A DNA stretch of 24,385 bases, from the NCBI GenBank assembly GCA_913045265.1, contig CAJWQX010000044.1, forward strand, positions 1 through 24,385, in the 5' to 3' direction. The translations under genes were made by a program, and so were the position numbers. Below, one piece after another: positions 15,224 through 23,974 of this stretch. Position 1 is the stretch's first letter, and each line of letters starts with the position of its first letter. Under the pieces are notes generated by a model that saw only the letters and a list, made by a program, of their open reading frames with translations, was not told where the DNA came from and did no database searches. Origin of the DNA: UBA11889 sp002313255. Lineage in GTDB: Bacteria; Pseudomonadota; Gammaproteobacteria; Pseudomonadales; Azotimanducaceae.

Positions 15224-17260
15224 TTAGGTGGTAACGAGTCCTTTGTGCCGCATTAAGGCGGACGGATCCGGCTGCCTTCCCCGAAACGCCTTATAACTAT
15301 CGATCGCATCCTTCGATCCGCCTGTTTCAAGAATTTCTTGAAGAAATCGTTGCCCGGTACGACGGTCAAATACGCCTATTTCTTCAAATGCAGCGAACGC
15401 GTCGGCGGAGAGAACCTCGGACCATAGATAACTGTAATAACCAGCGGCGTACCCTCCGGAAAAAATATGGCCAAATGCCCAAAGAAAACGATCGTATTCC
15501 GGCGAGCGCACCAAGCCGGTCCGCTTGCGCACGTCGAGCATGGCCTCGACGGGGTCGAGCGTTTCCTGGCTCGTATGCAACGCCATATCCAAGAGCCCGA
15601 ACTCGAGTTGTCTCACCATCGCCAAACCTGACTGAAAATTACGCGCTTCGAGTAACCGTTTAAGCAGCGCTTCAGGCAATGGATCGTGCGTCTGCCAATG
15701 ACCCGATATGAGATCGATCGATTCGGCTTGCCAGCACCAGTTCTCCATAAATTGACTCGGCAATTCAACCGCATCCCATGACACGCCATTGATACCTGAA
15801 ACGGCAGCACAAGTTTGTCGTGTGAGCATGTGATGGAGCCCATGTCCGAATTCATGGAAAAGGGTCACCACTTCCGAGTGGGTCAAGAGTGCGGGAACGT
15901 CGCCAACTGGCGGCGTAAAGTTGCAGGTGAGAAACGCTGCAGGTAACTGCAAGAAATTACCCGACTCGCGTCGAACTCGACAATCATTCATCCAAGCGCC
16001 ACCCTGTTTGTGCGGGCGGGCAAATGCATCGACGTAAAACCTGGCGATACGATCCTGATCGCGAAAAATTTCGAAAAACAATACATCGTCGTGCCAGTGA
16101 TCAGGTGCGATCGCCCGTTGCACTCGGATCCCGTACAACCGCTCAACTACCTCAAACATCCCGGTGAGAACTTTCTCCAAGGGGAAATAAGGACGCAATT
16201 CCTCCTCCGAAATCGCATATTTCTCTTGTCGTAGTTGTTCCGACAAAAATCGAGTATCCCACGGACGGACCTCATCGATTCCATACTTTTCGATCGCAAA
16301 GGCTGAAAGTTCCTCGAGATCTTCGCGTGCCGTCGGAAGCGATCTTTCGAGAAGATTCTCGAGAAACGCTTCAATCTCGGCAGGACCGTCCGTCATTTTC
16401 TTCACAACCGACAACTCCGCGTAGTTGCCGTATCCTAGAAGCCGTGCCTTCTCATGACGTAGCGACAGTGTTTCGGTCATGATCTCGGTGTTATCAAAGG
16501 TGTTCGCATGAGGCCCTCTGTCCGATGACCGAGTCACGTACGCCTCATGTACTTCCCGCCGCAACTCCCGATCTTCCGCGTGATCCATAACGGCCGCGTA
16601 AGAAGGCATTTCCAGCGTCACCACGTAACCGTCAAGGTCACGGGTTCGGGCCGCCTCGGCGGCAATCGCCAAATTAACATCGGGCAACCCGCCCAATAAA
16701 TCAGGGCCGTCGAAATGTCGAGTCCACGCATCCGATGCATCAAGCACGTTGTTCTGGAATTGGCTCGCGAGAACCGCGAGTCTCTCGCTGATATCGGCAA
16801 ATCGTTTCTTGGTTTGTTCATCTAGACCAACTCCCGATAACTCAAAATCAATCAGTGCGTTATCCACAACTTTTTTCTGTGCCGAGGACAGTTCGTCGTC
16901 GTACGTTTTGCTCGACCGCAAGTTTTTGTACGCATCGTAAAGGGGCTGCGACTGTCCGAGTTCAGTCGAATACTGAGTCAAGGCCACTAAACATCCGTCG
17001 TGAGCTGCACGCAGCGCATCGGTATTGACAACCGCGTTTAAGTGCGAAATTGGCACCCACGATTTCGTTAAGCGATCGTCAATCTCCTCCAGCGGCGCAA
17101 CCAGCGAGTCCCAGGTGGGGTCGTCACCTGCACGCCCAACGATTCCTGCGACCTCTTCCCGATTGAACGCTAACAATTTCTTGATCGCGTCCTCGATCTC
17201 GTCAGGATCGATACAACTAAAGTTCGGCAAGCCCTCGATTTCTGCAAAAGTTTCCGTCAC
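15224..17260 (-). CDS. prlC: M3-family metallopeptidase, oligopeptidase A
   Basis: A zinc oligopeptidase that degrades short peptides, including signal-peptide fragments, in the cytosol. From the GTG at 17260 it is 678 residues, matching the roughly 680 of E. coli OpdA/PrlC. The zinc motif is H469-E-F-G-H473 in VTLFHEFGHGLHHML, and the third ligand Glu is in SWDAVELPSQFMENW. GGYAAGYYSYLWSEVLSADAF near the C-terminus is typical of M3A. AGGTG lies seven bases before the GTG. The frame is open to 17614 but that 118-residue extension has no family character and overlaps the divergent rhodanese gene. The assignment rests on motif and length agreement. Confidence 0.94.
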   Translation of the reverse strand: MTETFAEIEGLPNFSCIDPDEIEDAIKKLLAFNREEVAGIVGRAGDDPTWDSLVAPLEEIDDRLTKSWVPISHLNAVVNTDALRAAHDGCLVALTQYSTELGQSQPLYDAYKNLRSSKTYDDELSSAQKKVVDNALIDFELSGVGLDEQTKKRFADISERLAVLASQFQNNVLDASDAWTRHFDGPDLLGGLPDVNLAIAAEAARTRDLDGYVVTLEMPSYAAVMDHAEDRELRREVHEAYVTRSSDRGPHANTFDNTEIMTETLSLRHEKARLLGYGNYAELSVVKKMTDGPAEIEAFLENLLERSLPTAREDLEELSAFAIEKYGIDEVRPWDTRFLSEQLRQEKYAISEEELRPYFPLEKVLTGMFEVVERLYGIRVQRAIAPDHWHDDVLFFEIFRDQDRIARFYVDAFARPHKQGGAWMNDCRVRRESGNFLQLPAAFLTCNFTPPVGDVPALLTHSEVVTLFHEFGHGLHHMLTRQTCAAVSGINGVSWDAVELPSQFMENWCWQAESIDLISGHWQTHDPLPEALLKRLLEARNFQSGLAMVRQLEFGLLDMALHTSQETLDPVEAMLDVRKRTGLVRSPEYDRFLWAFGHIFSGGYAAGYYSYLWSEVLSADAFAAFEEIGVFDRRTGQRFLQEILETGGSKDAIDSYKAFRGRQPDPSALMRHKGLVTT

Positions 17261-17368
17261 ACCGCTACACCTATTATTGTCAGGAACAAAGATCTTCACG
17301 GTCAATCTCCCGCAATTCAAGCCGTCGTCTATCGGGTTACACTGGTTACGGATCCACGGGAGACGACG

Positions 17369-18148
17369 ATGGCCATCAAGCCCATTTTTGAATCGGTCGA
17401 TGAACTTAAGCAAACCATCGAAAACCTGAGCATTGAAGCGCTCGTAGAAGAACTTGCCGCGCCGAAACCACCACTCCTGCTCGACATTCGCGAAATTCAA
17501 GAGCAGATCGATTTGGGAACGATTCCCGGCGCAATCCACGCCCCCCGAGGCATGCTTGAATTTTGGGCGGACCCTGCCAGTCCTTACTTCCGTAATTACT
17601 TTAGCGAGGAACAACGCACCATTGTGTTCTGCGCGGGCGGTGGCCGATCGGCTTTTGCTACGAAGGCTTTAATGGATATGGGTTATCAAGACGTAGCCCA
17701 CCTTGAAGAAGGATTTACTGGTTGGTCGAAAGCCGGTCAAACAGTCGAGGAAACGGCGAGTCGGTCACGATGGACGCGAAAATCCGAAGATACAAGACCC
17801 GCGGTTTGGGTCGGACATCTCAGCATGAAGGTACCCAATCCAGCCGAAAGCAAAGCCTTTTTTGTTTCGGCCGGGATGCGCGACGTGTCACCTGGATCTG
17901 ATATCGCCATTCTCGAACTACGCGGCGGAACGCACCTCATTTTGTCAAAAGGTGCCCCTGATGACGATCTCAACGCAACGTTTGACCTCATGGTTGACGA
18001 CGTCGACGCTAGTCATACTACGTTCACAGAGCTCGGGCTTGGACCGAGTCCGATCACTGATGCCCGTTTCCATCGTTCCTTCACCCTCCAAGAACCTGGG
18101 GGACACGCCATCGTCGTGCACTCCAGCCATGTTGAAGGGGTTGTCTGA
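17369..18148 (+). CDS. Rhodanese-VOC (glyoxalase/dioxygenase fold) fusion protein
   Basis: A 259-residue two-domain protein. Residues about 15-130 are a rhodanese domain: LLLDIREIQE, TIPGAIHAPRG, and the active-site loop C88-A-G-G-G-R-S, then ALMDMGYQDVAHLEEGFTGW; it should carry sulfur as a Cys persulfide. Residues about 146-256 form a VOC domain: VGHLSMKVPNPAESKAFF, LRGGTHLIL, then FTLQEPGGHAIVVHSS. His150 is a possible metal ligand, but the usual terminal Glu ligand is not obvious, so it may bind rather than catalyse. The SD GGGAG lies six bases upstream of the ATG. A MATE transporter follows about 30 bases on, with a strong SD between. Roles in sulfur transfer or electrophile handling are inference. 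Confidence 0.88.
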   Translation: MAIKPIFESVDELKQTIENLSIEALVEELAAPKPPLLLDIREIQEQIDLGTIPGAIHAPRGMLEFWADPASPYFRNYFSEEQRTIVFCAGGGRSAFATKALMDMGYQDVAHLEEGFTGWSKAGQTVEETASRSRWTRKSEDTRPAVWVGHLSMKVPNPAESKAFFVSAGMRDVSPGSDIAILELRGGTHLILSKGAPDDDLNATFDLMVDDVDASHTTFTELGLGPSPITDARFHRSFTLQEPGGHAIVVHSSHVEGVV

Positions 18149-18168
18149 TCGAATCGACAGAGAACGCG

Positions 18169-18175
18169 AAAGGAG
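18169..18175 (+). promoter_or_regulatory. Strong ribosome-binding site without a canonical start after it
   Basis: AAAGGAG at 18169-18175 is a near-perfect Shine-Dalgarno placed 20 bases after the rhodanese-VOC stop. The following bases TTACCGCTAGC hold no ATG, GTG or TTG at 5-10 bases in any frame. The MATE reading frame is open through this point, so this is probably where its translation begins, from an unusual or altered start codon. Confidence 0.5.
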
Positions 18176-18255
18176 TTACCGCTAGCAAGCCCCGAATCGA
18201 GACGACGGATCGCCAAGACCTCGGTAGTTTTACTCAAGGGAGCGTCGTCGGTCAT

Positions 18256-19554
18256 TTGACACGCCTCGGTGCGTTCATGGCGATGGGATCCATCACCATG
18301 AACATCGCTCAACTCGGCGAAGCCGTTTACCTAGGATTCTTAGGCACGGAAGCGCTCGCCGCCATGGGGTTCGCTTTTCCGGTCACGATCACGCTATTCG
18401 CGTTTGCGATGGGAATCGGTACCGGCGCGTCATCGGTTATTGCACGAGCCGCAGGCAGCGGCAATCGCGGCAACGTCCGACGCCTGGTTTCGCACGCCGA
18501 ATTACTTGCCGTGCTCGTGGGAATCATTCTTGGTCTCGCGGGCTACTTCGCTGCTCCCTCCATCACCGCGTTGCTCGGTGCGCAAGACACGGTACGCACC
18601 ATGACCATCGAGTACCTCCAGGTCTACATGCTTGGGATGCCGTTTTTTCTAGTTTCTATTGTTGGGTCAACACTTTTAAGGGCTACCGGCAGCGCTGCAA
18701 GTCCTGGGATCATCATGACCGCCGGCTCGATTATCCAAATTATCCTTTGCCCATTTTTCATCTTTGATTCGTTCGGGGGTTTCGGCCTCGGCCTCGGTAT
18801 TGCGGGCGCTGCTTGGGCATACGTCGTCTCGAGATTCATGAGTGTTTTTCTTTTCGCGCTTCTTTTAGTTAGGGCTCGAATGGTCCAATGGTCCTTCGTC
18901 GGTCTCATCAATTCCTGGAAAGCCATTCTCTACGTCGGCGGCCCCGCGATCGCGAGCGGGCTGGTTCAACCCTTATCTATGGCGATCATCACGCGGCTGC
19001 TCTCGTCTCACGGGCATGAAGTGGTCGCCGGTTTTAACGTTGCCTCAAGGGTTGAAACCATGGCGCACATGATCCTCTGGTCGGTTTATTCCTCGTCGGA
19101 GCCCTTTATCGGGCAAAATTGGGGCGCCCGGTATTACGATCGAGTCAAGAAAGCGTTAACGCTATGCCACAGTTTTTGTCTTGCCTGGGGTGTCTTGACG
19201 TTCGCCGTGATGATGCTAGTTGGAACAACGCTGGTAGCCATGATTGACGACAACCCTATCGTCTTAGACGTCGCCCGTTCTTTCTTTCTGGTGATTCCAC
19301 TCAGCATTGGATTCATGGGAATGATGTCGGTCGCCAGTTCTTGTTTCAACGCACTCGGTAAACCATTTCCACCTTTCGTGATTTCCTTACTAAGGACCCT
19401 CATTTTGTATGTACCGTTGGCTATCCTGGCGAATCGTCTCTGGGGTTACCACGGAATCTTCATTGCCACCGCCGTGACCAACGTCGTGGTCGGCTTGTTG
19501 GCATGGGTCTGGAATCGATCCTACGTATACAAGACCTCTGCCCTACGCGTCTAA
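18256..19554 (+). CDS. MATE-family multidrug/metabolite efflux transporter
   Basis: An inner-membrane antiporter, at least 432 residues and rich in hydrophobic segments consistent with the usual 12 helices. MATE features include GTEALAAMGFAFPVTI, AMGIGTGASSVIARAAG, LRATGSAASP, IAGAAWAYVVSR and PFIGQNWGARYYDRV. The first canonical in-frame start is TTG at 18256, but the frame stays open to 18136. The residues just before it (FTQGSVVGHLTRLGAF, from about 18223) look like the usual MATE N-terminus, and an ideal SD sits at 18169-18175. The real start is therefore probably near 18178-18184 and non-canonical. Co-transcription with rhodanese-VOC is likely. The stop TAA overlaps the convergent GMC stop as CTAA. 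Substrate unknown. Confidence 0.9.
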   Translation: MTRLGAFMAMGSITMNIAQLGEAVYLGFLGTEALAAMGFAFPVTITLFAFAMGIGTGASSVIARAAGSGNRGNVRRLVSHAELLAVLVGIILGLAGYFAAPSITALLGAQDTVRTMTIEYLQVYMLGMPFFLVSIVGSTLLRATGSAASPGIIMTAGSIIQIILCPFFIFDSFGGFGLGLGIAGAAWAYVVSRFMSVFLFALLLVRARMVQWSFVGLINSWKAILYVGGPAIASGLVQPLSMAIITRLLSSHGHEVVAGFNVASRVETMAHMILWSVYSSSEPFIGQNWGARYYDRVKKALTLCHSFCLAWGVLTFAVMMLVGTTLVAMIDDNPIVLDVARSFFLVIPLSIGFMGMMSVASSCFNALGKPFPPFVISLLRTLILYVPLAILANRLWGYHGIFIATAVTNVVVGLLAWVWNRSYVYKTSALRV

Positions 19555-21188
19555 TTTGCCTCGCGTTGTCGGGTCTCGGCAACAAAACGGGCACCTTGCT
19601 CGGCAATCATCACCGTGGGTGCGTTGGTGTTACCCGACGTAATAGTTGGCATCACCGATGCGTCAATGACCCGCAAGCCGCGGATCCCCCGGACCCTTAA
19701 TCGATCGTCTACCACAGCGAGTTCGTCGTTGCCCATCGCGCACGTCCCCACCGGGTGGAAAATAGTGGTGCCTAAGTCCCGAGCGGCATCCAACATCTCG
19801 TCATCCGATGTAATTTGCGATCCGGGTAGCCATTCCATCGGTTGAAATCGAGCCAGCGCTTTGTCCGCCATGATCCTTCGTGTAAATCGCATCCCCTGAA
19901 CAGCGACCTGGCAATCTTCTCTGGTCGAAAGGTAGTTGAGGGTGATGGCTGGATATTGGTCTGGGTCGCGACTCGTGATCCGCACGTGACCTCGACTCGT
20001 GGGTTGGAGGTTACAAACCGAAGGTGTGATTGCATCAAAACGGTGGAGCGGTTCCCCAAATCGATCCAACGACAAAGGCTGCACGTGCCATTCGATATTG
20101 GCGGATTTCCTTCCCGGGTCACTTTTTGCAAATGCCCCTAATTGCGACGGTGGCATCGTGAGCGGCCCGGATCGAAACGCCAAATACTCAAGCCCCATTC
20201 CTACCTTGCCCAACCACGTTCGTGCTCGACGGTTAAGCGTGACCGTATTACTTACCTTGAAAATGCTACGGATCTGGAGATGATCCTGCAGGTTCTCGCC
20301 CACCCCGGGGAGGTCATGAACCATTGGAACGTCATACGGCCTTAAAAGCTCCGCCGCTCCAACTCCAGACAATTGAAGCAATTGCGGCGACCCAATGGAT
20401 CCTGCAGCGAGCAAAATTTCCCGACTCGCAAGAAACGTCTTGAGGTGATTTTCAATGGCGACTTCGACGCCAGTTGCCCGTGCTTCGCCCAAATGTTCGG
20501 TAAACAAGATGCGGCGTACGTTGGCGTCGGTTAGCACCGTTAGATTCGAACGGTTCATCGCAGGCCGTAAAAACGCTTTGGTAGCGCTCCAACGCACACC
20601 CCGACGTTGGTTCATTTGAAAATACGCGTTCCCAAAATTATCACCACGATTGAATTCGGCAATTTTCGGAATGCCGCAGGCCTCCGCGGCGTCGCGCCAG
20701 GCGTCTAGTATTTCCCAGTTCACCCTTCGTTCTTCGACCCGCAACTCGCCACCAGTACCGTGCCAGGCATCCTCGCCGTGCTGGTATCGTTCCGACCGCT
20801 TAAAAACGGGCAGGACGTCATCCCAACCCCAACCACGATTGCCTAATTTGGCCCAGTGATCGTAATCGCTGCGTTGTCCCCGCATATAAATCATGGCATT
20901 AATCGAAGAACATCCGCCCAACCCCTTTCCACGCGCATACCCGATACGTCGACCGTTAAGCCCTTCATCTGCTTCCGTTTGATAACACCAATCCGTGCGC
21001 GAATTCCCGATGGTGTAGAGGTAGCCCACGGGAATATCGATCCAGAAATAGTTATCTTTTCCGCCCGCTTCAAGGAGCAGGACCTTACAATTCCGGTCAT
21101 GGCTCAGTCGGTTCGCCAGGACGCAGCCTGCCGTTCCTGCACCAACAACAATGTAGTCGAACGTCGTATTAGACCCGTGAGTTGCGAT
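19551..21188 (-). CDS. GMC-family FAD-dependent oxidoreductase (choline/alcohol dehydrogenase type)
   Basis: A flavoprotein that oxidises alcohols. The FAD dinucleotide motif FDYIVVGAGTAGCVLANRLS (about 21159-21100) and LLLEAGG are in frame, followed by GKGLGGCSSINAMIYMRG (GMC signature 1), AAGSIGSPQLLQLSGVG (signature 2), the catalytic His in IFHPVGTCAMG, and a C-terminal SGNTNAPTVMIAEQGA. The first canonical start in frame is GTG at 21029, which would delete the whole FAD motif. Upstream the frame is open to 21233 with no ATG, GTG or TTG. I place the start near an ATC at 21188, where AGAAGG lies just upstream, but this is a guess. It is the last gene of the DUF35-thiolase-MaoC block. Whether it is functional with a rare start or damaged is unresolved. 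Confidence 0.88.
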   Translation of the reverse strand: MATHGSNTTFDYIVVGAGTAGCVLANRLSHDRNCKVLLLEAGGKDNYFWIDIPVGYLYTIGNSRTDWCYQTEADEGLNGRRIGYARGKGLGGCSSINAMIYMRGQRSDYDHWAKLGNRGWGWDDVLPVFKRSERYQHGEDAWHGTGGELRVEERRVNWEILDAWRDAAEACGIPKIAEFNRGDNFGNAYFQMNQRRGVRWSATKAFLRPAMNRSNLTVLTDANVRRILFTEHLGEARATGVEVAIENHLKTFLASREILLAAGSIGSPQLLQLSGVGAAELLRPYDVPMVHDLPGVGENLQDHLQIRSIFKVSNTVTLNRRARTWLGKVGMGLEYLAFRSGPLTMPPSQLGAFAKSDPGRKSANIEWHVQPLSLDRFGEPLHRFDAITPSVCNLQPTSRGHVRITSRDPDQYPAITLNYLSTREDCQVAVQGMRFTRRIMADKALARFQPMEWLPGSQITSDDEMLDAARDLGTTIFHPVGTCAMGNDELAVVDDRLRVRGIRGLRVIDASVMPTITSGNTNAPTVMIAEQGARFVAETRQREAN

Positions 21189-21244
21189 CGCCCTTCTCAG
21201 CGACGTTTCACGCCGTCGGCCCTGCCGCCGGCGTTACAGTTGGG

Positions 21245-22117
21245 TCATTCAAATTCGAAATAGGCGTTAGAGACGACGGTCCGCTCGTCGACACGTCCTT
21301 CGAATTGGAACCGGCTCTCTCCATCCGCCCACGCATCGATGTGCAAGGTCTCACCGAGGAAAACGGGCGCCGAAAACCGTACCTTGATCCGGCGAAATCG
21401 AGAAGCGTCGGCACCACAGAGGCCCTCAAGTAGGAGGTGTGCGCAATGACCGAAGGTGCACAGACCATGCAGAATCGGCTCATCGAACCCGCCAAAACTT
21501 GCCGACTCCGGATCGATATGGAGAGGATTGTAATCGCCAGATAGTCGATAGATGTGTGCCTGATTGGAGGAAATCAGGGTATTGGAAGAAAAATCAGGCG
21601 GGCGATCAGGAGTCCTGAGTTTTTCCGAAAACGTCATGCCCGCGCCTTCAAAGGGCTCAATGTCACCGAGTTTTTCGACGCCACGCCGAAACGATCCGTT
21701 AACCATCCGCACGCAGTCGTTCCCCGACGCATCGGTGACCAAACTTTCGTACTCACAAAAACCATTGCCCCTACCACGCGGGTGCACGCCAATGAGACGT
21801 GATCGAACCGTTACTTCGCCCGAAATCGGGAGCGGTGCGAGCATTTCAAGGTACCGTTCTGCATCAATGTTAAGAGGCCCAGGGGACGACGGAATTAGAG
21901 TCGTATCGACGGGTGCACCGCTACCCCCCCAACGAATCGCAAAGGTTGGGAACACGGCAAATTGGGGGTGACCTTCATAAACGAAACGAAGATCCTGCGT
22001 CCCAATGCCCACTGCATAGAGCAAGACGTCCCGTCGATCGTATCGGATGGCGACAGGTTCACCCCAGGGGCCTGGTTTCCCATCGGGCAAAGCTTGAATT
22101 GCTTGATAGGTTGCCAC
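21245..22117 (-). CDS. MaoC-family enoyl-CoA hydratase/dehydratase (hydratase 2, double hot-dog)
   Basis: A 290-residue double hot-dog protein resembling the hydratase 2 part of peroxisomal multifunctional enzyme. The C-terminal hot-dog holds the catalytic motif YRLSGDYNPLHIDPESA with D195, N197 and H200, then PILHGLCTFG. The N-terminal hot-dog (about 1-140) lacks the motif, as usual. It adds water to trans-2-enoyl-CoA to give (R)-3-hydroxyacyl-CoA; two-domain forms often take bulky chains such as steroid or isoprenoid side chains. The start is GTG with AGGA about nine bases upstream. It follows thiolase by 62 bases and precedes GMC by about 57. Confidence 0.92.
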   Translation of the reverse strand: MATYQAIQALPDGKPGPWGEPVAIRYDRRDVLLYAVGIGTQDLRFVYEGHPQFAVFPTFAIRWGGSGAPVDTTLIPSSPGPLNIDAERYLEMLAPLPISGEVTVRSRLIGVHPRGRGNGFCEYESLVTDASGNDCVRMVNGSFRRGVEKLGDIEPFEGAGMTFSEKLRTPDRPPDFSSNTLISSNQAHIYRLSGDYNPLHIDPESASFGGFDEPILHGLCTFGHCAHLLLEGLCGADASRFRRIKVRFSAPVFLGETLHIDAWADGESRFQFEGRVDERTVVSNAYFEFE

Positions 22118-22179
22118 GTAACTCGTTCCTATATATCCAATATGTTGATGGTCACGCCCTATCGCTTACCTAACGTTCC

Positions 22180-23421
22180 TCAATCATCGGAAACCAGTAC
22201 GAGCGTCCCCGTGGTCGACAGCGTTCCGCCGGTGCCATTAACGACGCACGTGTGCGAATCCGTTTGTTTTCCTTCAATTCCGTTGATGCCGTCTTCAGCC
22301 GTCCCCGACAACTGTCGATACGCCTCAACCAGCAATTGCATCCCATACATCCCCGAGTGATTAAATGACAAGCCACCCCCGTTGGTGTTGATCGGCAGCC
22401 GGCCGCCGGGCGCAGCATCTCCATCCTTCCACAAACGACATCCTTGACCCCTGGGCGCCAAACCAAGCATCTCCGCGGTGATTGCCGCGGTGACCGTGAA
22501 CGAGTCATAGATCAGCGCCATGTCCATATCCTGAGGCCCAAGGCCCGCCATCTCGTATGCGATCGCCGACGAGCGTGCCGCGGAGGTCGCCGTGAAGTCA
22601 TCCATCTCCAACATATTCTGATGTGCCATAGATTCACCAGCGCCCGCGATCCACACGGGGTTGGTACGGAGGCTCCGCGCAATCTCCGGTCGCGCAACGA
22701 TGACTGCGCCACCATGATCTGTCACCAAACAGCAGTGAAATAATGTCAATGGCCACGCAATGATTCGAGCATCTAAGACATCTTGTACCGTAATCGGGCC
22801 GCCGAACGGGTTGGGTGTTCGCTCGCCTAATTTCACCTCCGCTTGAGAAGCATCGGTGAACATCAGAGCGCGCGGATTCTTCTGTGCCCACTCTCGCGTC
22901 ACGACCGAGATGTGAGCGAAGTCCTCAACCGTTGACCCATATTGATGCATGTGTCGAACCATGGCGTGCGCGTACTGCGATGGCGCACCGAAGGTTCCAT
23001 AGGCCATGGTCATTTCTGCGCCAGGTGACATCTCTCCACGGCCACCGCCACCGCCCCCAGCACCACGATACGACCAACCCGCTTCGCCATGACTAACAAC
23101 GGCAACATCAATGATTCCTGACGCAATGGCTGCTAGCGCATGGTGTACGTGTATCTCAAATGAACAGCCGCCAACCGAGGTTGTATCGATGTAATGGGGA
23201 CGGATGCCTAGATGTTCTGCCAACTCCACCGACCATCCAGTAGAAAAAATGCCTTCGATATCCGATATCGGTATACCGGTGTACTCAGAAACGTTCTTGA
23301 TCGCCTGAATGTGATGTTGCAACGAAGTAACCTTTTCACCCCGTTCCTCGGGATAACCGATTTCGTTCGATTCCGCCGCTCCAACGATGGCTGCGCCCAT
23401 CGATAAGTTTATTGCTGCCAT
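22180..23421 (-). CDS. Thiolase-family protein (SCP2/acetyl-CoA acetyltransferase type)
   Basis: A 413-residue thiolase-fold protein. The nucleophilic Cys is C86 in TSVGGCSFEIHVHHA. FHCCLVTDHGGAVIVA (about 229-244) is the SCP2-type signature, and the catalytic His is H355 in GLSFNHSGMYG. The C-terminal loop reads VVNGTGGTLSTTGT, with no second Cys at the usual CxG position, as in other DUF35-partnered thiolases. An insertion-like glycine run (GAGGGGGGRG, about 120-129) lies after HGEAGWSYR. The ATG at 23421 has GGAGGAG five bases upstream; a GTG eight codons earlier is in frame but overlaps the DUF35 gene. It starts two bases after the DUF35 stop. The expected role is retro-Claisen or aldol cleavage of a CoA ester. 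Confidence 0.92.
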   Translation of the reverse strand: MAAINLSMGAAIVGAAESNEIGYPEERGEKVTSLQHHIQAIKNVSEYTGIPISDIEGIFSTGWSVELAEHLGIRPHYIDTTSVGGCSFEIHVHHALAAIASGIIDVAVVSHGEAGWSYRGAGGGGGGRGEMSPGAEMTMAYGTFGAPSQYAHAMVRHMHQYGSTVEDFAHISVVTREWAQKNPRALMFTDASQAEVKLGERTPNPFGGPITVQDVLDARIIAWPLTLFHCCLVTDHGGAVIVARPEIARSLRTNPVWIAGAGESMAHQNMLEMDDFTATSAARSSAIAYEMAGLGPQDMDMALIYDSFTVTAAITAEMLGLAPRGQGCRLWKDGDAAPGGRLPINTNGGGLSFNHSGMYGMQLLVEAYRQLSGTAEDGINGIEGKQTDSHTCVVNGTGGTLSTTGTLVLVSDD

Positions 23422-23423
23422 AG

Positions 23424-23840
23424 TTACTCCTCCACCACCCGCCAAAATGGGATGTGTGTATCGTCATCAGCTTGGTCGAATTCGACCTTGACCTTTGCCC
23501 CTATCTTGATGTCCTCAGGCTTATTCGGATCCACGCCACGAAGGACCGTCATCATTCGATCGCCTTCATTAAGATCGATATATGCGGTCACGTAGGGAAC
23601 TTCTTCCGCCCAACCACCAAATGCACGGTGCTGAACGGCAAACGTGTGTAACCGGCCCTCACCACTGCCCTCGATCCATTCCAAATCCGTGGAGTGGCAC
23701 GATGGACATATCAGTCTCGGATACCAGTGCACTTTCCCGCACAACGTACATCGCGGCAGCATCAGCTTGCCTTCCTTAGCGCCATCCCAAAACGGCTGGT
23801 TGTGCTGACCCTTACGAGGGATGGGTTTGTTATACGCCAC
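23424..23840 (-). CDS. DUF35 / OB-fold Zn-ribbon thiolase partner
   Basis: A 138-residue protein with a rubredoxin-like zinc ribbon C31-x2-C34...C45-x2-C48 (LPRCTLCGKVHWYPRLICPSC) followed by an acyl-CoA-binding OB fold (about 60-135, including TFAVQHRAFGGW and PYVTAYIDL). Such proteins form complexes with SCP2-type thiolases, for example in steroid side-chain degradation and archaeal isoprenoid synthesis. Placement directly before the thiolase fits this partnership. The start is GTG at 23840 with AAGGA upstream. It is the first gene of the minus-strand CoA operon. Confidence 0.94.
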   Translation of the reverse strand: MAYNKPIPRKGQHNQPFWDGAKEGKLMLPRCTLCGKVHWYPRLICPSCHSTDLEWIEGSGEGRLHTFAVQHRAFGGWAEEVPYVTAYIDLNEGDRMMTVLRGVDPNKPEDIKIGAKVKVEFDQADDDTHIPFWRVVEE

Positions 23841-23974
23841 GTTCGTCCTTCCTCAATGCTCCTGCCCGGCTGTCAAACTTAGCACGAGAACCGAAACGGC
23901 GTTACTAGTTGGTCGTATTCGGCAAATCAACATCCTCGAACCGATCAAATCCGTCCCACCATCCTGCTATAGTT

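Noticed and set aside
17261..17614. 118-residue N-terminal extension of the OpdA frame
   Set aside because: It overlaps the rhodanese-VOC gene, has no M3 features, and the GTG at 17260 gives the family's exact usual length.
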